Counted from the stretch's first letter, positions 36,768-46,246 are shown. The stretch is DNA of 64,000 bases from DASRRB01 sp036732755 (GCA_036732755.1 DAINBU010000001.1:62001-126000), one strand, 5' to 3'. Notes: generated by a model from the letters alone, not told the origin. Program-made: numbers and translations.

Positions 36768-37448
36768 ATGTCCCGCCTGCTGCTGGTCGAGGACGAGGAG
36801 CGGCTCGCACGGTCGCTCGAGGTCGGGCTGCGCGACGAGGGGTACGTCATCGATCGCGCCGCCGACGGCGAGGAGGCGCTCTGGCTCGCCTCCGCGCGCC
36901 ACCACGACGGCTTGATCCTCGACCTGCGCCTGCCGCGGATCGGCGGCCTCGAAGTGTGCCGGCGCCTGCGCGACCGCGGCGATCGCACGCCGATCCTGGT
37001 GCTCACCGCGTGCGACGCGACCGGCGACGTCGTGGCCGGCCTCGACCGCGGCGCCGACGACTACCTGAAGAAGCCGTTCGAATTCGCGGAGCTGCTCGCG
37101 CGGCTGCGCGCGCTGGTGCGGCGCGGGTCGGCCGGGACCGCCGTGCGCCTGCGCCTGGCCGACCTCGAGGTCGACACCGCGGCGCGCCGCGTCTGGCGCG
37201 GCGGGCGGGAGATCGACCTCACCACGCTCGAATTCCGGCTCCTCGAATTCCTGGTGCTCCACGCCGGCGCGGTGCAGAGCCGCGCCCGCCTCTCCGCCGC
37301 GCTGTGGGACGACGAGCTCGGCCCCGACTCCAATGTCCTCGAGGTGCTCGTCTCCAACCTGCGCCGCAAGATCGACCGCGGCGCGTCGCTCTGCCTGCTC
37401 CGCACCAAGCGCGGCGCCGGCTACGTCGTGACGGCCACCGCGTCATGA
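36768..37448 (+). CDS. OmpR/PhoB-family response regulator
   Basis: The 226-residue product has a receiver domain (LLLVEDEERLARSLEVGLRD; phosphoacceptor Asp52 in LILDLRLPRIGG; Lys in DDYLKKPF) and a C-terminal winged-helix domain (VWRGGREIDLTTLEFRLLEF, VLEVLVSNLRRKIDRG, RTKRGAGYVV). It overlaps the kinase gene by ATGA. TACTGT lies ~40 bases before the start. The likely target is the secreted-protein gene upstream, judged only by the TTCAG repeat there. Confidence 0.93.
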   Translation: MSRLLLVEDEERLARSLEVGLRDEGYVIDRAADGEEALWLASARHHDGLILDLRLPRIGGLEVCRRLRDRGDRTPILVLTACDATGDVVAGLDRGADDYLKKPFEFAELLARLRALVRRGSAGTAVRLRLADLEVDTAARRVWRGGREIDLTTLEFRLLEFLVLHAGAVQSRARLSAALWDDELGPDSNVLEVLVSNLRRKIDRGASLCLLRTKRGAGYVVTATAS

Positions 37449-38893
37449 AGCGCCTCTCGCTGCGCTCGAGCCTGACCGCGTGGTTCCTCGGGCTCACGAT
37501 GCTCCTGCTCGGCGGCTTCTCGGCCACGCTCTATGCGGCGCTCGCGCGCGCGCTGCACGGCGGCGTCGACGCCGAGCTGCTCGCGCGCGCCGAGTCGATG
37601 CTCGGCATCTGCGAGTGGGACGAGGAGATCGAGGACGTCGAGTTCAAGCTCTCCGCGCCGCTCGCCGCCGAGCTCGCCGCCGGAAACGCGGGCCGCGGGC
37701 TCGCGGTCTGGACGTGGCCGGCGCGCCGCCTGCTGCACCATTCCGGCGGGCCGCTCGGCGAGGAGCCGCCCCGGCTCGCGCTCGCGGACGGCGCAACGCG
37801 CGCCGTCGCCTGGGAGGAGCTTCCGGGCGAGCCGCCGCGCCGCGTCTGCACGATGCTCGCGCGCGCGCCGGCCGTCCCGGCCCACGACGACGATCCCGAC
37901 CACCCCGCCTTCGACGTCGTGGTGCGCACGAGCGAGAGCCTCGCGCCGGTCGACGCACAGCTCGCAAGTGTCCGCTGGCAGGTCGTCGCGCTGACCGGCA
38001 TCGCGTCGCTCCTCGTGCTGGCGTTCGGCGCGTTCCTCTCGCGCCGCTTCGTGCGGCCGCTGCGCGAGCTCGGCGCGGCGGCGGCGGCGGTCCGCCCGGG
38101 CGAGCATACGACGATGCCGCGGCGCGGCACGGGCGACGAGCTCGACGTGCTCGCCGACCAGCTCGATCGTGCGTTCACGTCGCTCGCCGAGTCGCTCGAC
38201 CGACAGACGCGCTTCACCTCCAACGCGGCGCACGAGCTGCGCAATCCGCTGGCGGTGGTGCGCAACGCGGCGGAGGTCGCGCTGCGCCACGACCGGACGG
38301 GCGAGGAGTATCGCCGCTTCCTCGACGACGTGCGCGCGACCGCGCTGCGCATGGGGCGCATCGTCGAGGCGCTGCTGCAGCTCGCGCGGCTCGACGCCGA
38401 CGGTGCGCGGGCGCGCTTCGAGGTGGTCGACCTGACCGCGGTCGCGCGCGCCGCGGTCGCGACGGCGTTGCCCGGCGCGCTCGTCCGCAACGGCTCCGAC
38501 GCGTCGGTGCGCGGCCAGGCGGGCCTCTTGAGAGTGCTCGTCGACAACCTCCTCTCGAACGCGCGCGAGCACTCCGGCGGCCGCCCCTCCGACGTCGAGG
38601 TCGACGTCGCCGCCGCCGACGGCGGGCGCGTCGCGCTGAGCGTCCGCGACCGCGGTCCCGGCGTCCCCGACGCCGAGAAGCCGCGCCTCTTCGAGCGCTT
38701 CTTCCGCGGGAGCGCCGCGCACCGCCACGCCGGCGCCGGCCTCGGCCTCTCGATCGTCGCCGACGTCGCCCGCCTCCACGGCGCCACCTGCCGCATCGAG
38801 GACGCCCATCCGGGGACGCGCGTGGTGGTCGAGTTCGAGGCGGCGGCGGGGGCGGCGGCAGAGGCGGGGGCGGGCGCGGGGCAGCGTTCTTAG
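37445..38893 (+). CDS. Sensor histidine kinase
   Basis: The 482-residue product has two membrane segments (TAWFLGLTMLLLGGFSATLY and VVALTGIASLLVLAFGAFLS) enclosing a ~150-residue sensor region, and a HAMP linker. The HisKA domain follows with the phospho-acceptor His263 in AAHELRNPLAVVRNA, and a HATPase_c domain with NLLSNAREHS, DRGPGVPD and GAGLGLSIVADVARLHG. It ends in an Ala/Gly-rich tail. Partner of the regulator at 36768. It converges with the DUF2071 gene; a GC-rich imperfect hairpin lies between. Confidence 0.93.
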   Translation: MKRLSLRSSLTAWFLGLTMLLLGGFSATLYAALARALHGGVDAELLARAESMLGICEWDEEIEDVEFKLSAPLAAELAAGNAGRGLAVWTWPARRLLHHSGGPLGEEPPRLALADGATRAVAWEELPGEPPRRVCTMLARAPAVPAHDDDPDHPAFDVVVRTSESLAPVDAQLASVRWQVVALTGIASLLVLAFGAFLSRRFVRPLRELGAAAAAVRPGEHTTMPRRGTGDELDVLADQLDRAFTSLAESLDRQTRFTSNAAHELRNPLAVVRNAAEVALRHDRTGEEYRRFLDDVRATALRMGRIVEALLQLARLDADGARARFEVVDLTAVARAAVATALPGALVRNGSDASVRGQAGLLRVLVDNLLSNAREHSGGRPSDVEVDVAAADGGRVALSVRDRGPGVPDAEKPRLFERFFRGSAAHRHAGAGLGLSIVADVARLHGATCRIEDAHPGTRVVVEFEAAAGAAAEAGAGAGQRS

Positions 38894-38926
38894 ACGGTGG
38901 CGCCGGCGGCGCGCGCCGCTGCGCCG

Positions 38927-39667
38927 TCATCCCACCTCGACCGGCCTCCACGCCACGACGTCGAGCTGCTCGACCGCGTGCGCCAGCGGCTTCACTCCGG
39001 GCGTCGCGAGTCCGTGCGCGGCGAGCATCGAGTTGGTCTCGACCTCGGCCTGCGCGACCTGCAGCGGCCAGTCGGGGTGGTCGACGTCGCCGCGCACGAC
39101 GCGGCCGTCGGCGCGCTGCGCGTAGAGGCAGAAGCGGGCGGTCAGGAAGTGCTCGAGGGTGCCGGCGCGCGCGAGCTGCACCGGACCGGTCGCGCGCCAG
39201 CGCGCCCGGAGCTCCGCGGGCGGCGCGCCGGCGTGGGTGCGCGTCGTCGCGTACTCGACCTCGCCGCCGCGCGCGACGCAGCGCATGCGCGCGTCGAAGT
39301 AGGGGAGGTGGAAGCGGGCGCGCGCGACGCGGACGGCGAGGCGGCTCGCGGCGTCGAGGCTGAAGAACCAGACCCCGGGCTTGCCGCCGTGCGTGACGTA
39401 GGTGCGGACGTTCGCCTCGGGGAAGGCGGAGAAGCCGGGCGCGCCGGGCAGTCCGCGCGGGCGGACGTTGCTCATGCGGAACGGCACGACGCCGATCCAG
39501 GCGCTTCCGGAGTGGGAATCGAGCGCGAGCTCGGGCGGGATCTTCGGGCGCAGGAGCGCCGCGTCGATCGGCCAGTGGAGGAAGAGGAGGTCGCTCCAGC
39601 GCATCGCGAGGTCCCATGGACGCGCAGGCGGCGGCCACGGGCGATCGGGGTCGAACGGCGATGTCAT
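38927..39667 (-). CDS. DUF2071 (YqjF-like) protein
   Basis: The 246-residue product matches DUF2071: RWSDLLFLHWPIDAALLRPKIP, WIGVVPFRMSNVRPRGLPG, FPEANVRTYVTHGGKPGVWF and FLTARFCLYAQRADG. The fold is acetoacetate-decarboxylase-like, but a catalytic role is not established. It is divergent from the DUF3604 gene across a 128-base region that contains a long inverted repeat. Confidence 0.85.
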   Translation of the reverse strand: MTSPFDPDRPWPPPARPWDLAMRWSDLLFLHWPIDAALLRPKIPPELALDSHSGSAWIGVVPFRMSNVRPRGLPGAPGFSAFPEANVRTYVTHGGKPGVWFFSLDAASRLAVRVARARFHLPYFDARMRCVARGGEVEYATTRTHAGAPPAELRARWRATGPVQLARAGTLEHFLTARFCLYAQRADGRVVRGDVDHPDWPLQVAQAEVETNSMLAAHGLATPGVKPLAHAVEQLDVVAWRPVEVG

Positions 39668-39708
39668 GGGCTTCGCGTCGGGCGCGGGACGACTTTTTCA
39701 GCGAGCAG

Positions 39709-39773
39709 CGGGGCGGCGATGATACGAGGCGCGCGGCGGCCGGAGCGACCGCGCCGAATATCATCCCGCCCCG
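39709..39773. promoter_or_regulatory. Long imperfect inverted repeat between divergent genes, with mirrored TATCAT boxes
   Basis: CGGGGCGG-C-GATGATA-CGA-GGCGCG (39709-39733) is matched by CGCGCC-GAA-TATCATC-CCGCCCCG (39750-39773): 21 paired bases with one bulge and one 3-base internal loop. Each arm carries TATCAT reading outward (plus strand 39759, minus strand 39724-39719), close to a -10 hexamer. It lies 42 bases from the DUF2071 start and 22 from the DUF3604 start. Confidence 0.45.
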
Positions 39774-39795
39774 TCCCGCATCCCTGGAGCCTCGG

Positions 39796-42700
39796 TTGGA
39801 TCGTCGCGCACTCCTGGCGTGGTTCGCGCTTCCGGTCGGTCTCGTCGCGTGGCCCCTCCTGGCCCAGGACCAGGACAAGCCGGAGAAGGGCGAGAAGTCG
39901 ATCGCCGAGGACGAGGCGACGACGCCCGAGTTCGCCGGGCTCGTGAACGAGATCGCGAAGGACGAAGTCCGTCCGACCGGCATCTTCGAGACGCCGCACC
40001 GTCTGCAGACGTGGCCGACGCTGGTCGCGCGGCCGGCCGGCGGCGCATGGCTGGTCAGCACGGCGTGGGAGCCGGGCACGGGCGACCGCATCGTCGTCCG
40101 CGTCCTCGCTCCCGACGGCAACCTCCACCGCCCGCCGGGCGTCGCTTCGCCCGCGCCGCTCGAGGTGGAGGGGCCCGGCTCGAAGACCGGGACGCGCGAA
40201 GTCGTGCGACCGACCGCGCTCGCCGACGGCGAGGGGCGGCTCGTCGTCACCTGGACCGAGACGACCGACGCGGGGCCGGTGGTGCGCGCGGCGCGGCTCG
40301 AAGGCGAGGCCTTCACGCCGCTCGCGACGCTGACCGAACCGGTCCGCTCCGCCCGCAACGTCGAGCTCGCGCTCCACGACGGTCGCGTCTGGTGCGTCTT
40401 CGAGAGCTGGACGCCGCCCGCCGCCGGATCCGACAAGGGCAGCCTCGACGTCGTCCTCGCGCCGTTCGAAGGTGAGAAGCTCGGCAAGGAGCTCCTCGTC
40501 GGCGACGGCCCCTTCACCGACCTCGATCCCGTCGCGGCGAGCAGCGGCGGCCGCCTCTGGGTGGCGTGGAGCCGCTACGGCGGGCGCGACTACGAAGTGA
40601 TGCTGCGCTCCTTCGATCCGAAGAGCGGCGCGCTCGACGCTCCGCTGGACGTGAGCGCGGAGGCGGCGAGCGACGACCTCCACCCCTCGCTCGCCGCGCA
40701 CCCCGACGGCGACCTCTGGCTCGCGTGGGACCGCATCGTCGACCCCGGCCGCGGCAGCTCCGTCTCGACCAGCTTCGTCGACCGCTACGCGACCGAGCCG
40801 TGCGGCGTGTTCGTGATGAGCGCGTGCGTGCGCGGCGGGAAGGTGCTCCTGCCGGAGGGGCGGCGCGGCCTGCCGGCCAGCGTCGTGGTCGGCGCGCCGC
40901 AGTTCTCGTGGACCGGCGGCGTGCCCAGGATCGCGATCGGCGGCGACGGCGAGATGTGGCTGGCCTACCGCTACCTCAGGTTCGGGATGTCGGGCGACTG
41001 CTACGGCTACGGGACCGTCGCGCAGCGCTGGAACGGCGGCGGCTGGTCGGCGCCGCTCTCCTTCGCGCGCTCGCCCGGCATGCCGGAGGAGCCGGCCCTT
41101 CTGGCGACGAAGGAGGGGGCGCTCGTCGCGTGGCAGGGCGACCACCGCCTCGACACCGGCAAGGGGATGATCCCGCTCGGGCTGCACGCGAAGATGAGGC
41201 AGTACGTCGACCAGACGCAGCTCGGCGCGAGCAACTGGTTCGGCGAATCGGCGGTCGCGTCGGTGCTCGTCCCCAAGGAGCGTGCGACCGGCGGCGCCGC
41301 GCCCGACGCGAAGCGGGTCGAGCGGCCCGATCGATCGACCCCTCCGCACTTCCACCCCGCCGCCGATCCGCTCGCCGACCCCTACGTCACCGGCGCCCGC
41401 CACTTCGACGTGCAGAGCGGCGCGACCACCTTTCACGCGTACTGGGGCGACCTCCACCGCCACAGCTGCGTCTCGCGCTGCACCCGCGGCATGGAGGAGC
41501 GGCCGTTGCAGCGCTGGGAGCTCGGCCGCGACGCCCACGCCTACGACTTCATGGCGCTGACCGACCATTCCGGGCAGCTCGACGCGTTCGACGCGTGGCT
41601 CCAGGACAAGCTGATCCGCCAGCAGCGCACGCCCGACTTCCTGGCCTTGGCGGGCTTCGAGTGGTCGACCACGGCGTACGGCCACCAGAACGTGATCCTG
41701 CCCGGCCGGCTCGGCCCGATCGTCGAACCGACCTGCGACCCGACTGCGCTCTACGAGAAGATCACGCCGGCCGACGCGATCGCGATCCCGCACGGCTCCG
41801 CCGACCAGGGGCGCGCCGCCGACTTCTCGCGCTGGGACGACGTCCACACCTGCCTGGTCGAGGTCTACCAGGCCATGCGCGGCAGCTACGAGTTCGAGGG
41901 CTGCTTCAAGCAGTCGAAGCGCGCGCGCGTGCAGGACTGCTTCGTGCAGGACGCGCTGGCGGCGGGGCGGAAGTTCGGGCTCATCGCGAGCACCGACCAC
42001 GGCAACGGCTGCGCGTACGCGGTCGTGCTGGCGCAGCGGCTCGACGTCGCCTCGCTCTTCGAGGCGTTCCGCGCGCGGCGCACCTACGCGGCGACCACGA
42101 AGGGGATGCTGATCGATTTCCGGATCGACGGCCGGCTGATGGGCGAGGAGGTCGCGTGCGCCGCGCCGCCGAAGCTCTCGGTCAAGGTGCGCGGCGCGGC
42201 GGAGCTCGCCGAGCTCGTGATCTTCCGCGATCGCGCGCTCTTCGCGTCGCTCGGGCGCGGCGGCGCGCGCAAGGGCGCCACGCAGGACCTCTCGCTCACG
42301 CTCGATCTCGGGCAGAAGCCGCGGGAGGGCGAGACGTGGCAGCTCACGCTCGCGGCGCCCGGCTGCGAACTGCAGCGCGACGGCGGCGTGGTCGCGCTGC
42401 ATCGCCGCAAACCCAAACCGCCCTACGCGCGCTGGCGCCTCGACGAGGACGGCGGCGCCGCGGCGACCTTCATCTGGCCGGGGTCCTTCACGCCCGACGA
42501 GGTCGACCACGTCTACCGCCTCGACGTGAGCGGGCCGCCCGGGTCGAAGCTCACCGTCGCGTGGAGCGGGCAGTCGCGCACCGTCACCTTCGACGAGCTC
42601 CTCGCCGGGCCGATCCGCGGCGAGGCGCCGCGCGGCGCCTTCGAGCTCAGCGCGCGCGAGCCCCCGGACGCGCAGGTCGACCTCTCGAAGGGGCTCGGCG

Positions 42701-42828
42701 TGCGCGAGCTCGAGCAGGCGTGGACCGACGAGACCGCCGCGCCCGGCGCGCACTGGTACTACGCGCGCGCCATCCAGGTCGACGGCGAGATCGTCTGGTC
42801 GAGCCCGATCTTCGTGGAGCGGCGCTGA
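39796..42828 (+). CDS. DUF3604-type (PHP-like) secreted protein, first copy
   Basis: The 1010-residue product is taken from TTG 39796 because GGAG lies 8-11 bases before it and a signal peptide follows at once (DRRALLAWFALPVGLVAWPL, then LAQDQD). The first half is a beta-propeller-like region with repeated W-x-x-W strands (LWVAWSRYGGRDYEV, DLWLAWDRIVDPG). The second half is a PHP/DUF3604 metal-dependent domain: YWGDLHRHSCVSRC, YDFMALTDHSGQLD, LAGFEWSTTAYGHQNV and GLIASTDHGNG, which supply the His/Asp metal ligands. It is probably exported; a phosphoesterase-like or sugar-related function is inferred only. Its last bases overlap a tandem paralogue. Confidence 0.82.
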   Translation: MDRRALLAWFALPVGLVAWPLLAQDQDKPEKGEKSIAEDEATTPEFAGLVNEIAKDEVRPTGIFETPHRLQTWPTLVARPAGGAWLVSTAWEPGTGDRIVVRVLAPDGNLHRPPGVASPAPLEVEGPGSKTGTREVVRPTALADGEGRLVVTWTETTDAGPVVRAARLEGEAFTPLATLTEPVRSARNVELALHDGRVWCVFESWTPPAAGSDKGSLDVVLAPFEGEKLGKELLVGDGPFTDLDPVAASSGGRLWVAWSRYGGRDYEVMLRSFDPKSGALDAPLDVSAEAASDDLHPSLAAHPDGDLWLAWDRIVDPGRGSSVSTSFVDRYATEPCGVFVMSACVRGGKVLLPEGRRGLPASVVVGAPQFSWTGGVPRIAIGGDGEMWLAYRYLRFGMSGDCYGYGTVAQRWNGGGWSAPLSFARSPGMPEEPALLATKEGALVAWQGDHRLDTGKGMIPLGLHAKMRQYVDQTQLGASNWFGESAVASVLVPKERATGGAAPDAKRVERPDRSTPPHFHPAADPLADPYVTGARHFDVQSGATTFHAYWGDLHRHSCVSRCTRGMEERPLQRWELGRDAHAYDFMALTDHSGQLDAFDAWLQDKLIRQQRTPDFLALAGFEWSTTAYGHQNVILPGRLGPIVEPTCDPTALYEKITPADAIAIPHGSADQGRAADFSRWDDVHTCLVEVYQAMRGSYEFEGCFKQSKRARVQDCFVQDALAAGRKFGLIASTDHGNGCAYAVVLAQRLDVASLFEAFRARRTYAATTKGMLIDFRIDGRLMGEEVACAAPPKLSVKVRGAAELAELVIFRDRALFASLGRGGARKGATQDLSLTLDLGQKPREGETWQLTLAAPGCELQRDGGVVALHRRKPKPPYARWRLDEDGGAAATFIWPGSFTPDEVDHVYRLDVSGPPGSKLTVAWSGQSRTVTFDELLAGPIRGEAPRGAFELSAREPPDAQVDLSKGLGVRELEQAWTDETAAPGAHWYYARAIQVDGEIVWSSPIFVERR

Positions 42829-43800
42829 TGGCGCGTCGGACGCCATCGCGGCTCGTCCGGCTCGCGCTCGCGGCCGCCGTCGTGGCGCTGCCGCTGGTCG
42901 CGCGCGCGATGCAGCAGCGCGGCCGCGCCGGGGGCGGCGGCGGCGACGACGAGACGGCGGGCGGCGGTCCCGCGCAGGTCCGCTTCACCGGACCGACCGT
43001 GCCGGCGAGCGCGCGCCTCGAGGATGCGTTGCGCGAGCGCGGTGACCCGGCGCTCGCGGTGCTCTCGGACGGTCGCGTCGTGCTCGTCGCGATCGAGCAC
43101 AAGGTCGGCACCGGCGACCGGCTCACCGCGTGGTGGCTCGGCCCCGACGGGAAGCCGGGGGAGCGGCCGGTCGCCGTCACGAAGACGGCGGCGCAGATCG
43201 TGCGGCCGGCCGCGCTCGCGACGGGGGACGGGCATCTCGCCGTCGTCTGGACGCAGGTGGTCGGCGGCGTCGGGCAGATCTGGTTCGCGCACGGCGACGA
43301 GAAGGGCTTCGACCCGCCGCGCGCGCTCACGACCGGCGCCCTGCAGCACCGCCAGGTCGCGCTGGCGCGCGACGGCGGCGGCCGCCTCTGGTTCGCGTGG
43401 GAGGAGTGGCGCGCGGCACCCTTCGAGGGGCTCGATGCGAAGCCGCGGCGCGGCTCGTTCGACGTGCTGCTCGCGCCGCTCGAGGACGGCGCGCTCGGCG
43501 AGAGGGTCGCCGTCGGCGACGGGCGCGGGAGCGACCTCGACCCGTCGGTCGCGTGCGCGGGGACGGACGTCTGGGTGGCGTGGACGCGCTGGGCGGGGCG
43601 CGACTACGAGATCGCGCTGCGCCGCTACGACGCCGCGAAGCGCGAGCTCGCAGCGCCGCTGAACGTCTCCTCCGACGCTCCCGCCGACGACTCCCACCCC
43701 GCACTCGCCGCCGGCCCCAAGGGCGAGCTCTGGATCGCGTGGGACCGCGTCGAGGACGGCGCGCGCGGCAGCTCGACGCCGGCCGACCTGCGCGCGAGCG
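42828..43800 (+). CDS. DUF3604-type protein, second copy, N-terminal part (broken by chimeric sequence and gap)
   Basis: The ATG overlaps the stop of the first copy (TGATG). The 324 residues have a signal peptide (RLVRLALAAAVVALPLVARA), a Gly-rich stretch and the same propeller strands as the first copy (DVWVAWTRWAGRDYEIALRR, ELWIAWDRVEDGARGSS). After about 43790-43800 the homology to the paralogue stops abruptly and an unrelated sequence continues in frame. The gene resumes after the scaffold gap. Confidence 0.75.
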
Positions 43801-43981
43801 CAGTCGCGAAGGCGGTCGCCCCGGGCGTACTGCACAAGAGCGACGTCGGGGGCGTCGTGCTCGGGCTCGACTCGATCGACGCCGTCGCGCGAGCGGTCGC
43901 CACGCTCGCCGAGCGCATGCGGGCGATCGGCACGTCGCTCGACGGTGTCGTCCTCCAGCGAGAGGTGACGGGCGGCATCGA
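43801..43981 (+). other. Apparent contig-end chimera: ATP-grasp acyl-CoA-ligase sequence inside the second DUF3604 gene
   Basis: These 181 bases translate, in the frame of the surrounding gene, to a segment typical of the ATP-grasp domain of NDP-forming acyl-CoA synthetases: VAPGVLHKSDVGGVVLGLDS and DGVVLQREVTGGI. Nothing similar occurs in the paralogous gene at the same place. The segment ends directly at the N gap. The 11-mer GCGCGCGAGCG occurs at its left border (43790-43800) and again just after the gap (43998-44008), where assembly could have jumped. I read it as a misassembly, not a domain. Confidence 0.75.
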
Positions 43982-43991
43982 NNNNNNNNNN
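43982..43991. other. Scaffold gap (10 N)
   Basis: Ten N bases mark an assembly join of unknown true length. The reading frame of the DUF3604 gene differs on the two sides. Confidence 0.99.
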
Positions 43992-43992
43992 C

Positions 43993-46158
43993 CCGCCGCG
44001 CGCGAGCGTGCGCGTCGCCTGCGTACGCGTCGGTGAGAGCGGCGAGGGCGGCGCGCCGCGCGTCGCGTGGCCGCGCGTCGCCGGTACGGCCGGCACTGCT
44101 GGCGCAGCCGGCGCTGCGGCGACCGACGCGGCGAACGGCCTCCTGCCCGGCGTGCCGTTCCTGTCGCTCGGCGGCGGGCGGCCCCAAGTCGCCGTCGCGA
44201 CGGACGGCCGGGTCGCGATCGCGACGCGCTGCCTCGCCCGCCGCGGCGCCGGCGGCCGCGCCTACTCCTTCCCGGTGCTGCTCCACGCGATCGACGGCCG
44301 CGGCATCGGCGCGCCGCTCTCGTTCGAGGGGAGCGACGGCGGGCTCGAGGAGCCGGCGCTCGTCTGCACGGCGGAGGCGACCCTCGTCGCCTGGCAGCAG
44401 GACCACCACGCGGAGAACGAGGCGGGCTCGCTGATGCGGCCGGCGTCGGACGACCACTTCCAGGGTCTCGCGCCGCAGCGCGTCCTGCTCGTCGGCACGC
44501 TCGCGCCGTCGGGGCTCGGCCTCGCGCGCGTCGCGACGGCGGCGGTGAAGGGCGCGCCCGCCGCGGCGGCCGACGGCGCGCTCGTGCCAGCGGAGCTGCG
44601 CCTCGCGCCCATCCACTTCCATCCGCTCGCCGATCCCGCGGAACCGATCGCGTCGGGCGACGACCACGACCGCATCCAGGTCGGCGCGACGACGTGGACC
44701 GTCTTCTGGGGCGACCTGCACCGCCACTCGTCGGTCTCGCGCTGCAGCCGCGGCTTCGAGCCGGGGCCCGACGGCCGCTGGGAGCAGGGGCGCGACGTCT
44801 GCCTCTACGACTTCATGGCCCTGACCGAGCACTCCGGCCAGGTCGACGCGCGCGCGTGGTGGCGGCTCGACGCCCGCGGCCAGCTCGAGAACACGCCCGA
44901 CTTCTGCGCGCTCGCCGGCTTCGAGTGGTCGTCGGGCCTGTACGGCCACGAGAACGTCATCCTGCGCGGCGGGCTCTCGCCGTTCCTGAGCGACCAGCTG
45001 AAGGACACCTCGACGCTGCCGGGCCTCTACGCCGCGCTCGATCCGGCGACCGCGCTCGCGATCCCGCACCACCCCGCCGACCTCACGCGGCGGACCAACT
45101 TCGCGCGCTGCGACCCGAAGCTCGTGCGGCTGGTCGAGCTCTATCAAGCGCAGCGCGGCAGCTACGAGTTCGACGGCTGCTTCAAGCAGTCGCGCCAGGC
45201 GCAGGTCGAGGGCTGCTTCGGGCAGGACGCCGCCGCGCTGCTCGACGTCGGCTTCATCGCGAGCAGCGACCACGGCGAAGGCGCCAGCTACGCGTGCGTA
45301 CTGTCGGAAAAGCTCGACCGCGAGCACCTCTTCGACGCGCTGCGCGCGCGGCGGACCTACGGCGCGACGGTGAAGGGGATGCTCGTCGACTTCCGCGTCG
45401 ACGACCATGGGATGGGGGAGAGCTTCGCCGCGAAGGGGCCGCGCCGCGTGCGGCTGAAAGTGCGCGGCGTGCGCGAGCTCGCCGACGTGGTCGTGTTCCG
45501 CGACGGCGTGCCGTGGCGCGTGGTCGGCCGCACTGCGCCCGCGGTGAACGGTCCGATCGAGCGCACGCTCACCTTCGACGCGCCGAACGCGAAGGAGACG
45601 CTGCAGGCGAATCCGGCGCGCCTGCCCTTCTGGGTGCGCGTGCGCGCCCCGGCGTGCGAGTTCGAGGCGGCGAGCGAGGTGCCGCTCTTCGCGCGCTCGA
45701 TGCTCCAGGGCGACCTGCCCGTCTGGAAGGTGGCGTCGCACGAGGCGACGTTCACGTGGGCCGCGGGGTACGACGGGTACTGGGAGAAGGCCCTCGCGCG
45801 CGTGCGGCTGCGCGGCCCGGCGGACGATCGGGTCACGATCGAGGCGGGCACGGGACCGGCCGACACGGCGCCCTCGTTCACGAAGACGACGGCGCTGCGC
45901 GACGTCGCCGGCAAGGTGGCGCGCGGCGACTCGCCGCTCGGCGTCTGGGAGCTGCAGGGGCGCGACTCCTTCGACGGCCCGCTCTCGATCGAGCGGGCGG
46001 CCGGCGGCGGCGCGCTCCGCTCGCTCGGCACGCGCGACTTCGAGCAGGAGTGGAGCGACGACGAGCCGCCGCCCGGCCGAGCTTGGTACTACGCCCGTAC
46101 TGTCCAGGTCGACGGCGAGACGGCGTGGTCGAGCCCGATCTACGTCACGGCGAAGTGA
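43993..46158 (+). CDS. DUF3604-type protein, second copy, C-terminal part
   Basis: The frame continues from the gap (PPRASVRVACVRVGESG) to the stop at 46158 and covers the end of the propeller-like part and the whole PHP/DUF3604 domain: VFWGDLHRHSSVSRC, YDFMALTEHSGQVD, LAGFEWSSGLYGHENV, SYEFDGCFKQS and FIASSDHGEGASY. Residues line up with the first copy over the full length, including the final WYYARTVQVDGETAWSSPIY. A start codon within this piece (GTG 44008) is not real; the gene begins at 42828. Confidence 0.8.
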   Translation, partial: PPRASVRVACVRVGESGEGGAPRVAWPRVAGTAGTAGAAGAAATDAANGLLPGVPFLSLGGGRPQVAVATDGRVAIATRCLARRGAGGRAYSFPVLLHAIDGRGIGAPLSFEGSDGGLEEPALVCTAEATLVAWQQDHHAENEAGSLMRPASDDHFQGLAPQRVLLVGTLAPSGLGLARVATAAVKGAPAAAADGALVPAELRLAPIHFHPLADPAEPIASGDDHDRIQVGATTWTVFWGDLHRHSSVSRCSRGFEPGPDGRWEQGRDVCLYDFMALTEHSGQVDARAWWRLDARGQLENTPDFCALAGFEWSSGLYGHENVILRGGLSPFLSDQLKDTSTLPGLYAALDPATALAIPHHPADLTRRTNFARCDPKLVRLVELYQAQRGSYEFDGCFKQSRQAQVEGCFGQDAAALLDVGFIASSDHGEGASYACVLSEKLDREHLFDALRARRTYGATVKGMLVDFRVDDHGMGESFAAKGPRRVRLKVRGVRELADVVVFRDGVPWRVVGRTAPAVNGPIERTLTFDAPNAKETLQANPARLPFWVRVRAPACEFEAASEVPLFARSMLQGDLPVWKVASHEATFTWAAGYDGYWEKALARVRLRGPADDRVTIEAGTGPADTAPSFTKTTALRDVAGKVARGDSPLGVWELQGRDSFDGPLSIERAAGGGALRSLGTRDFEQEWSDDEPPPGRAWYYARTVQVDGETAWSSPIYVTAK

Positions 46159-46246
46159 TCGAGACGTTGCGCCATGAGCCGGATCGGCGGCAGAATCCGC
46201 CGGCGATTCGCCCCGGATCGATCGGGCGATCCCGAGGGAGTCGGTC

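Noticed and set aside
43801..43981. A genuine ATP-grasp domain fused to a DUF3604 protein
   Set aside because: The segment is absent from the tandem paralogue, ends at the scaffold gap and begins at an 11-mer shared with the far side of the gap. A misassembly explains it better.
42828..44036. The frame through the N gap ending at 44036 as a complete protein
   Set aside because: It passes through undefined bases and ends in an Arg-rich shadow frame; the true gene resumes in another frame after the gap.
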